A stretch of 12,076 nt of DNA from Bacteroidales bacterium (GTDB taxonomy: Bacteria; Bacteroidota; Bacteroidia; Bacteroidales; WCHB1-69), in contig JAISTU010000172.1 of the NCBI GenBank assembly GCA_031272415.1, positions 1-12,076 of the forward strand, read 5' to 3'. Positions within the stretch are counted from its first letter, which is position 1. Each line of letters begins with the position of its first letter. The position numbers were made by a program, and so were the translations under genes. Below the pieces are notes generated by a model that was given only the letters and a program-made list of their open reading frames with translations, searched no databases and had not been told where the DNA came from. This document shows, in pieces, positions 6,662-12,076 of this stretch.

Positions 6662-6764
6662 AATTTAGAGTGTATAGTGCAGATTTTTTTTTGCATTTTG
6701 AAATAAATTTGTTCTAAAATTGGATAAAAAATAACTCTCAATTTTCAACTTTCAACTCTCAACT
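6658..6764 (+). repeat. Imperfect palindromic intergenic repeat, copy B
   Basis: Same architecture as copy A. The left arm TTGAAATTTAGAGT (6658-6671) pairs with ACTCTCAATTTTCAA (6734-6748) apart from one mismatch and one bulge. T9 is at 6684-6692, GCATTTTG at 6693-6700, and TCTAAAATTGG at 6713-6723. Four in-register 7-mers follow (6734-6761: ACTCTCA, ATTTTCA, ACTTTCA, ACTCTCA) and then ACT. The left arm includes the TGA stop of the DUF1016 gene, so the element abuts or overlaps the gene end, as copy A does. Confidence 0.7.
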
Positions 6765-6776
6765 AAAAAAAATGTG

Positions 6777-6784
6777 TATCTTTG
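6777..6784 (+). promoter_or_regulatory. Promoter -7 element of yifB
   Basis: TATCTTTG matches TAnnTTTG exactly and is followed by CATTTTTAAC. It lies 12 nt after the right arm of repeat copy B and 23 nt before the ATG, so the -33 region falls inside the repeat's 7-mer array. No TTTG is present there. Confidence 0.6.
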
Positions 6785-6807
6785 CATTTTTAACATATTT
6801 TAAATAT

Positions 6808-8346
6808 ATGATAGTCAAAACATTTGGGAGTTGTATTTATGGCGTGAATGCTATCACGATTACGGTTGAGGTAAATGTAGATTTTGGGACTAATTTTTAT
6901 TTGGTTGGATTGCCTGATAATGCGATAAAAGAGAGTCAGCAAAGGATATTTTCGGCATTGAAGGAGGTTGGATTTCGTGTGCCGGGGAAAAAAATTGTGG
7001 TCAATATGGCGCCTGCCGATATACGCAAAGAAGGTTCGGCTTATGATTTGACCATTGCGATAGGTATTTTGGCGGCTTCAGAACAAATTGATTATCAAAA
7101 ACTTGAAAATTATATCATTATGGGAGAACTCTCTTTGGACGGCACTCTCAACCCCATAAAAGGGGCACTCCCTATCGCCATTGAAGCCCGAAAACAAGGC
7201 TTTAAAGGCATTATCCTGCCACAAGAAAACAAAAATGAGGCAGCAATTGTGGCTGATTTGGAAGTCTATGGTGTGAGCAACATTCGGCAAGTGGCTGATT
7301 TTTTTAACGGAGATGCAACACCTGAACGTACAACGGTCAATGTAAGGGAATTGTTTTTTAATTCTATCAATAAGTATGAATTTGATTTTGAGGAAGTTAA
7401 GGGACAAGAGAACACTAAACGTGCATTAGAAATTGCTGCAGCCGGAGGGCATAATGCGATATTGATTGGACCGCCGGGGAGCGGAAAAACAATGTTGGCA
7501 AAGCGATTGCCGTCAATTTTGCCTCCTTTGACATTGCATGAGGCGTTGGAGACCACCAAAATCAATTCAGTTGCGGGCAAAATGGGGGACAATATATCTC
7601 TGATTTCGGTGCGTCCGTTTCGCTCTCCACATCATACTATTTCCGATGTTGCGTTGGTTGGAGGTGGCTCTAATCCGCAGCCGGGTGAAATTTCTTTGGC
7701 ACACAATGGGGTGTTATTTTTAGATGAACTGCCTGAATTTAAGCGGAGTGTGTTGGAAGTAATGCGGCAGCCTTTGGAGGAGCGACAGGTAACCATTTCG
7801 CGTTCCAAAATGAGTGTCTCTTATCCTGCTTCTTTTATGTTTATTGCTGCCATGAATCCTTGCCCTTGCGGGTATTACAATCATCCTGAAACAGAATGTA
7901 CTTGCAATTCAGGCATGGTGCAACGCTATTTGAACAAAATATCAGGTCCTTTGATGGATAGAATAGATTTGCATGTAGAAGTTATTCCTGTGGCATTCAA
8001 GGAGTTAGCAGAAAAACGAAAAAGTGAAAAGAGTGAACAAATTCGGCAAAGAGTGATATTTGCTCGCCAAATTCAGCAAGAAAGATTTAAAGATTACTCC
8101 GGCATACATTGTAATGCCCAAATGACGGCTAAAATGATGAGCATTTTTTGCAATATTGATGAAAAATGTTTAGAAATTTTGAAAAAAGCAATGGAAAAAT
8201 TAGGACTTTCAGCCCGCGCCTACGATAGAATTTTAAAAGTAAGTCGCACTATCGCCGACCTTGATAAAAGTGAAAATATTGAAGTGCAACATCTTTCGGA
8301 AGCCATCAATTTTAGAAGTCTTGATAGAGAAAATTGGGGAAAATAA
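6808..8346 (+). CDS. yifB: ComM/YifB family AAA+ ATPase (Mg-chelatase-like)
   Basis: This 512-residue protein has full family length. The N-terminal Lon-like domain (about residues 1-165) includes GLPDNAIKESQQRI and the conserved GELSLDG. The AAA+ module follows with Walker A GPPGSGKT (residues 221-228), FRSPHHTISDVALVGGG, Walker B VLFLDE (302-307) and a Cys cluster CPCGYYNHPETECTC. A C-terminal Mg-chelatase-type domain (LGLSARAYDRILKVSRTIADLD) ends it. Homologous ComM is a hexameric helicase that promotes branch migration during natural transformation in gamma-proteobacteria; the role in Bacteroidota is inferred. I chose ATG 6808 because MIVKTFGS fits the family N-terminus. The longer start at 6772 would overlap the promoter and add an unrelated hydrophobic peptide. 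It stands alone between repeat copy B and the sigma operon. Confidence 0.94.
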   Translation: MIVKTFGSCIYGVNAITITVEVNVDFGTNFYLVGLPDNAIKESQQRIFSALKEVGFRVPGKKIVVNMAPADIRKEGSAYDLTIAIGILAASEQIDYQKLENYIIMGELSLDGTLNPIKGALPIAIEARKQGFKGIILPQENKNEAAIVADLEVYGVSNIRQVADFFNGDATPERTTVNVRELFFNSINKYEFDFEEVKGQENTKRALEIAAAGGHNAILIGPPGSGKTMLAKRLPSILPPLTLHEALETTKINSVAGKMGDNISLISVRPFRSPHHTISDVALVGGGSNPQPGEISLAHNGVLFLDELPEFKRSVLEVMRQPLEERQVTISRSKMSVSYPASFMFIAAMNPCPCGYYNHPETECTCNSGMVQRYLNKISGPLMDRIDLHVEVIPVAFKELAEKRKSEKSEQIRQRVIFARQIQQERFKDYSGIHCNAQMTAKMMSIFCNIDEKCLEILKKAMEKLGLSARAYDRILKVSRTIADLDKSENIEVQHLSEAINFRSLDRENWGK

Positions 8347-8422
8347 TAAATTTATAATTGCTTAAAAATCAATATATTATATTATATTCTGAAAAATAAT
8401 TTAATTTTTTTTTCAATTGCAG

Positions 8423-8459
8423 GCAACGAAAATGAGTTTTTTTTATCTATAAGATAGAT
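8423..8459 (+). promoter_or_regulatory. Possible ECF-type promoter with a small inverted repeat
   Basis: The 126-nt gap before the sigma gene has no TAnnTTTG. It does contain GCAAC (8423-8427), then 17 nt, then ATCTA (8445-8449), a spacing and sequence that suit an ECF sigma promoter. The -10 region is part of a perfect inverted repeat, ATCTAT-AAG-ATAGAT (8445-8459), ending 13 nt before the ATG. Autoregulation by the encoded sigma factor is the natural inference. Confidence 0.4.
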
Positions 8460-8472
8460 TTAGGAAAATTGC

Positions 8473-9063
8473 ATGGAAAGATTGACAGAAGAGCATATTT
8501 TAGCAGGTTGTATCAAAAAGGAGCATAAGTGCATGGAGATGTTGTATAAACAATACTCGCCGTCATTGTATGCGATAGCATTGCGGTACACAAAATCGGC
8601 AGAGGATGCGGAAGATGTTTTGCAAGATGCGTTCATCAATATTTTTGAGCATATAGAGCAATTTAGTGGCAAAGGGTCGCTGCAAGCATGGATGTCTAAA
8701 ATAGTCATCAATCAAGCCTTGTTTCTTTACCAACAAAAGTTGCGCCGTACGTTGGTCGATTATGATGATTACCAAGAAATGCTCCCTGATGAATCAATAG
8801 TTGTTTCAGACACGCTGACGCACAAAACGTTGCTCAATTTGATACGCATGTTGCCTGAGGGATACAGGATTGTGTTCAATCTGCATGAAATAGAAGGCTA
8901 TCAGTACAATGAGATTGCTACTTTGCTCAATTGCAGTGTCTCTACCTGTCGCTCTCAACTATGCAAAGCCAAACGGGTACTGCAAGAGGCAGTAAAAGAT
9001 TTTTTGAAAAATGAAAGTAATAATATATCAAAATTAAAGAGTAAAAAAGTTATAAACAGTTAA
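8473..9063 (+). CDS. ECF-type RNA polymerase sigma factor
   Basis: This 196-residue protein carries only sigma regions 2 and 4, as in extracytoplasmic-function sigma factors. Region 2 covers about residues 24-91, with the core-binding and -10-recognition motif DAEDVLQDAFINIFEHI (45-61) and SLQAWMSKIVINQA. Region 4 covers about 119-172, with LPEGYRIVFNLHEIEGY and the helix-turn-helix YNEIATLLNCSVSTCRSQL that reads the -35 element. It would direct core RNA polymerase to a small regulon. A membrane-anchored partner starts 13 nt after its stop, the usual layout for a sigma factor with its regulator. The C-terminal tail (KNESNNISKLKSKKVINS) is basic and Asn-rich. The broad family is certain; the subgroup is not. 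Confidence 0.93.
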   Translation: MERLTEEHILAGCIKKEHKCMEMLYKQYSPSLYAIALRYTKSAEDAEDVLQDAFINIFEHIEQFSGKGSLQAWMSKIVINQALFLYQQKLRRTLVDYDDYQEMLPDESIVVSDTLTHKTLLNLIRMLPEGYRIVFNLHEIEGYQYNEIATLLNCSVSTCRSQLCKAKRVLQEAVKDFLKNESNNISKLKSKKVINS

Positions 9064-9076
9064 AATACAGTGAATT

Positions 9077-10126
9077 ATGAAGACATATCAGAATATAGGA
9101 GAATTATATAGGGAAAATTTTACGGATTATGCACCTCAACCGCCAAAGAGAGTGTGGAAAAATATAGCCTCTGCGGTAGGCGTTACAAAGTTTCCGTTAT
9201 GGGGAAAAATTGTCATTCCTGTGGCGGGCGCTGTGCTTATGTCGGCGATTTTGTTATGGATGTTGCCACAAAAAGGTGTACAACAGACTGTAAATGAGCA
9301 AAATACAATTATTGTTGAACAAAGTACAGAACCAGAAAACAATGTCGTTTCTGATGTTCCACCTCAAACTGCACCCGCACAATCGAATGTTGTAACATCA
9401 ACAGATAACAATATTGCTCCACAAGCGCCAAACTTACCCACTCATGCGGTCGCCCCTGCATTGACTTCAGATGTACCAACCACGGTGCGTTCCAATAGTG
9501 GTCATATTTTACCAAATATTACCGAAAATGTAAGCAAACAGACTGATAATAAGCAAAATACAAACACTATTGTTGAGAAATCGGCACTTGCAGAGCCTGT
9601 TTATACAACAAAGACAGAGGTGGCAAAATCCTCCAAAAAATTATACCAAATCAGTAAAGATACAACAGTTTGTCAAGGTAGTAGTTTGGTTTTGTATGCT
9701 TTAAATTGTAAAAATCCACGTTGGAGCAATTTACAAGAGCAAGCCAAAATCACTGTAAATGTGGATTATACTACGCAATATTGGGTTGCATTTACCTTGG
9801 ACAATGGACAAGATACGACTGTTTATATCAACGTTACTGCAGAGACTTGTGCGGAGGTGTTTATTCCTAACTCATTTACGCCCAATGGAGACGGTTTAAA
9901 TGATGTATTTACAGTAAGTACGGTCGATAATTTGTCCTCCTACATGCTCACCATTTACAATCTATCGGGTCGTATTATATTCATTTCCAAGGATATAAAT
10001 CATGGTTGGGACGGAATGTATGAAGGAATTGCACAGCCTTACGGACGGTATATATATCAACTGCAATACACCGACAGTCGCGGGCAATATCACAACAAAA
10101 AAGGAGATGTTTTGTTGCTTCGATAA
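9077..10126 (+). CDS. Membrane-anchored anti-sigma-like protein with CHU_C domain
   Basis: This protein has 349 residues in four parts. The first (1-43) is a short cytoplasmic segment, NIGELYRENFTDYAPQPPKRVWKNI, like the N-termini of proteins encoded after Bacteroidota ECF sigma genes. Next is one membrane span at about 44-64 (IVIPVAGAVLMSAILLW). A long Thr/Asn/Gln/Pro/Val-rich linker covers about 70-190. Last come an Ig-like segment (about 195-257, DTTVCQGSSLVLYALNCKNPRWSN) and a C-terminal CHU_C domain (259-349: AEVFIPNSFTPNGDGLNDVF, GWDGMYEGIAQPYGRYIYQL). CHU_C domains are linked to type IX secretion and gliding proteins. The inferred role is a transmembrane regulator that holds the sigma factor inside and senses the envelope outside. 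It has no cleavable signal peptide or zinc anti-sigma motif, so the anti-sigma function rests on position and the N-terminal pattern. The next gene begins 54 nt later. Confidence 0.85.
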   Translation: MKTYQNIGELYRENFTDYAPQPPKRVWKNIASAVGVTKFPLWGKIVIPVAGAVLMSAILLWMLPQKGVQQTVNEQNTIIVEQSTEPENNVVSDVPPQTAPAQSNVVTSTDNNIAPQAPNLPTHAVAPALTSDVPTTVRSNSGHILPNITENVSKQTDNKQNTNTIVEKSALAEPVYTTKTEVAKSSKKLYQISKDTTVCQGSSLVLYALNCKNPRWSNLQEQAKITVNVDYTTQYWVAFTLDNGQDTTVYINVTAETCAEVFIPNSFTPNGDGLNDVFTVSTVDNLSSYMLTIYNLSGRIIFISKDINHGWDGMYEGIAQPYGRYIYQLQYTDSRGQYHNKKGDVLLLR

Positions 10127-10180
10127 AAATTTAACTTGTTTTTCACGTTATATCATTTTATCAATTAGAAGAAGGCGATT

Positions 10181-12049
10181 TTGAAGACAAATGGGTTGAC
10201 GCAATTGAAAGCATATCTTTTTTGGATGCTTTATTTTGCCATTGGCAGGGGGATTTTTCTGCTGTTTTACAGACATTTAACGGCTACAATTCCGTGTGGA
10301 GAAATTTTGTCGGTTTTTCCGCACGCATTTGTTTTGGATACGGCAACGGCTTGCTATTTGTTGCTGATTGTGGCTGTTTTGCTGAATTTACAATTGTTTT
10401 TTGAGTCCAAAGTTATGGCATGGATTCATTTCGGATATATTTGTATTGTTTTGATAATCACGTCAATAATATTTTTTGCAGAATTACATTTGTATGGTGA
10501 ATGGCTGTGCAAATTGAATTACAAAGCATTGGTTTATTTGCGACATCCAAGTGAAATTTTACGAACGGCAACAATTTTTCAAATATTGCTTTCTGTGGTG
10601 GGCATATTATTATTGTCGGCGGCATTTGCATTTCTTTATTATCGTTTAATTTTTCGGCAAACACTTAAAAAACGTTTTTCAAAAAAATGGCAATTTCCTG
10701 TGTGTCTGATAGTTAGCGCAGGGATTTATTTTGTAGGAATGCGGGGCGGTGTCCAAAGCATACCCATAACGCAAAGCAATGCTTATTTTTCACAACATGA
10801 CATCCTTAACGCCACTGCGGTTAATCCTTATTGGAACATCGCTTTTAATGTGGCTGACTTTGGAAATGTGGAAAAAAAGAAAAAAAATTACCACTTTTTT
10901 AAGGAGCAAGATTGTGAAAAATATTTTTTACAATTATTTGATAATCAACAAGATACAACTTTGAAAGTATTGACAAAGAAAAAAATCAATATTGTCTTTA
11001 TTTTGCTTGAAAGTTGGACAGCGGATTTAATAGAAACACTTAGCGGGACATCGCCTGACATTACTCCAAATTTTCATGCACTCGAAAAAGAAGGCTTGCT
11101 TTTTACCCGCTATTACACCAACGGACATCGCTCTCAACAGTCTATTTGCAGCATTTTGAGTGGATTTCCACCTGTGCCGGACTATGATATTACCGACAAT
11201 CACAGTAAATACAAACATCTGCCATCTTTAGTTAAAATATTGAAAAACAATGGATTATATACTTCGTTCTATTTTGGAGGCAATCTTGATTATGGTAATT
11301 TGCGGGCATTTTTGTTGTATGAAAATTTCGATAAAATTACAGAACAAAAGGATATTGAGCACCTTTTTCCTTCGGGGAAATTGGGGATACATGATCAATA
11401 TATGTTTGACTATTTTTTGCAATCGTTAAACCAACAAAATCAGCCATTTATGAGCATTTTGTTCACCGTCAGTTCCCATAGTCCGTATGACCAGCCCAAA
11501 AACACGTCTTCTGTAAATATACAATGTAGTCAAACGCCGTTTTTAAATTCGGCACATTATACCGACCATTGGCTGGGAGATTTTTTTCAAAAAGCAAAAC
11601 AAACCGCTTGGTACGAGAATACATTGTTTATCATTTTGGCAGACCATGGGCATCCTTCACATTTGGAAACAGAATTTTATTCCGCTGATTATCAACATAT
11701 TCCAATGCTTTGGGTAGGAAATGTACTTTCACCTGAATACAGAGGCAAAACTTATTCCAAAGTAGGCTCGCATGTGGATTTGGCATTGACAATTTTGCAA
11801 CAATTGAGAGTGCAAACTACTGATTTTCAATGGGGTAAAAATTTACTTAATCCGTACAGCAAAGATTTTGCATATTTTGAACTCAATCACGGTTTTGGGT
11901 TTATAACCGAACAAAGTACACTTATCTATCGCACTGATAATCACAAGAATAAAATCACATTCATCGGCAATGACCTTCATCAACAGCAAACCCTATCCGT
12001 CTCCAAAGCCTATACACAAAAATTATTTGAAAAATATTTGGAATACTAA
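10181..12049 (+). CDS. LTA-synthase-family membrane sulfatase/phosphotransferase
   Basis: This 622-residue protein has five predicted membrane spans (about 11-30, 50-73, 83-102, 131-156, 172-187) and a large periplasmic alkaline-phosphatase-superfamily domain, the LtaS plan. Visible active-site residues are metal ligand E277 (FILLESWTADL) and D488-H489 (ILADHGH). The nucleophile segment reads YYTNGHRSQQSICSILSGFPP. The position expected to be Thr in this family appears to be S318. The pocket is otherwise complete, so transfer or hydrolysis of phospho- or sulfo-esters on lipids or glycans is likely, but the substrate cannot be named. The frame opens after a stop at 10166, and the first plausible start is TTG 10181; TTG 10196 or ATG 10226 are alternatives. 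It lies 54 nt after the CHU_C gene with no terminator seen, so it probably belongs to the sigma operon. Repeat copy C begins just after the stop. Confidence 0.88.
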   Translation: MKTNGLTQLKAYLFWMLYFAIGRGIFLLFYRHLTATIPCGEILSVFPHAFVLDTATACYLLLIVAVLLNLQLFFESKVMAWIHFGYICIVLIITSIIFFAELHLYGEWLCKLNYKALVYLRHPSEILRTATIFQILLSVVGILLLSAAFAFLYYRLIFRQTLKKRFSKKWQFPVCLIVSAGIYFVGMRGGVQSIPITQSNAYFSQHDILNATAVNPYWNIAFNVADFGNVEKKKKNYHFFKEQDCEKYFLQLFDNQQDTTLKVLTKKKINIVFILLESWTADLIETLSGTSPDITPNFHALEKEGLLFTRYYTNGHRSQQSICSILSGFPPVPDYDITDNHSKYKHLPSLVKILKNNGLYTSFYFGGNLDYGNLRAFLLYENFDKITEQKDIEHLFPSGKLGIHDQYMFDYFLQSLNQQNQPFMSILFTVSSHSPYDQPKNTSSVNIQCSQTPFLNSAHYTDHWLGDFFQKAKQTAWYENTLFIILADHGHPSHLETEFYSADYQHIPMLWVGNVLSPEYRGKTYSKVGSHVDLALTILQQLRVQTTDFQWGKNLLNPYSKDFAYFELNHGFGFITEQSTLIYRTDNHKNKITFIGNDLHQQQTLSVSKAYTQKLFEKYLEY

Positions 12050-12051
12050 AC

Positions 12052-12076
12052 GTTGAAAGTTGTTTTTTTGCATTTT
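12052..12076 (+). repeat. Palindromic intergenic repeat, copy C (cut by window end)
   Basis: Two bases after the LTA-synthase-like stop, GTTGAAAGTTG (12052-12062) is the exact reverse complement of CAACTTTCAAC in the right arm of copy B. It is followed by T7 and GCATTTT, the same core order as copies A and B. Only the left half is visible. Confidence 0.55.

Noticed and set aside
6772..6807. Longer start for yifB at 6772
   Set aside because: It would overlap the -7 promoter element and add a non-family hydrophobic peptide before MIVKTFGS.
7078..7592. Two minus-strand frames of about 108 codons inside yifB
   Set aside because: Both are antisense to conserved Lon-like and Walker A coding sequence and have no recognisable domain.
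10002..10184. 60-codon frame MVGTECMKELHS...
   Set aside because: Shadow frame within the end of the CHU_C gene, with no motif.

Overview
The window is AT-rich DNA with every recognisable gene on the + strand. It points to a Bacteroidota chromosome, most likely Bacteroidales. The evidence is an HU gene followed by a tiny AURKAIP1/COX24-type ribosomal protein and an RNase E/G gene, a DUF4159 protein, a CHU_C (gliding motility-associated C-terminal) domain, promoters of the TAnnTTTG type, and weak ribosome-binding sites. No rRNA, tRNA, insertion sequence or CRISPR array was seen.

Layout. (1) 2-1117: the 3' end of a large, low-complexity-linked protein of unknown function that looks like mobile-element or phage cargo. 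It runs out into an imperfect palindromic repeat (copy A). (2) 1118-1534: a gene-free, T-rich stretch with three copies of an operator-like near-palindrome and a promoter. (3) 1535-1924: HU and a 29-residue ribosomal protein, closed by a strong hairpin terminator. (4) 2026-5413: a tight block with two overlapping junctions: RNase E/G, DUF4159 exported protein, S4 RNA-binding protein and 16S rRNA methyltransferase RsmE. The theme is RNA processing and ribosome maturation. (5) 5520-6661: a DUF1016/YhcG-type PD-(D/E)XK nuclease gene with one frameshift, richer in G+C than its neighbours, ending in palindromic repeat copy B. (6) 6808-8346: a ComM/YifB AAA+ ATPase. (7) 8473-12049: an ECF sigma factor, a membrane-anchored anti-sigma-like protein with a CHU_C tail, and an LTA-synthase-like membrane phosphotransferase. 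These probably form one operon behind an ECF-type promoter. Palindromic repeat copy C starts right after it and runs off the window.

The two most interesting signals are a family of about 100-nt imperfect palindromes found directly at the 3' ends of three genes, and the sigma / CHU_C-tailed partner / envelope enzyme cluster, which looks like an envelope-sensing regulon. All function calls come from motif recognition by eye; no database search was run.
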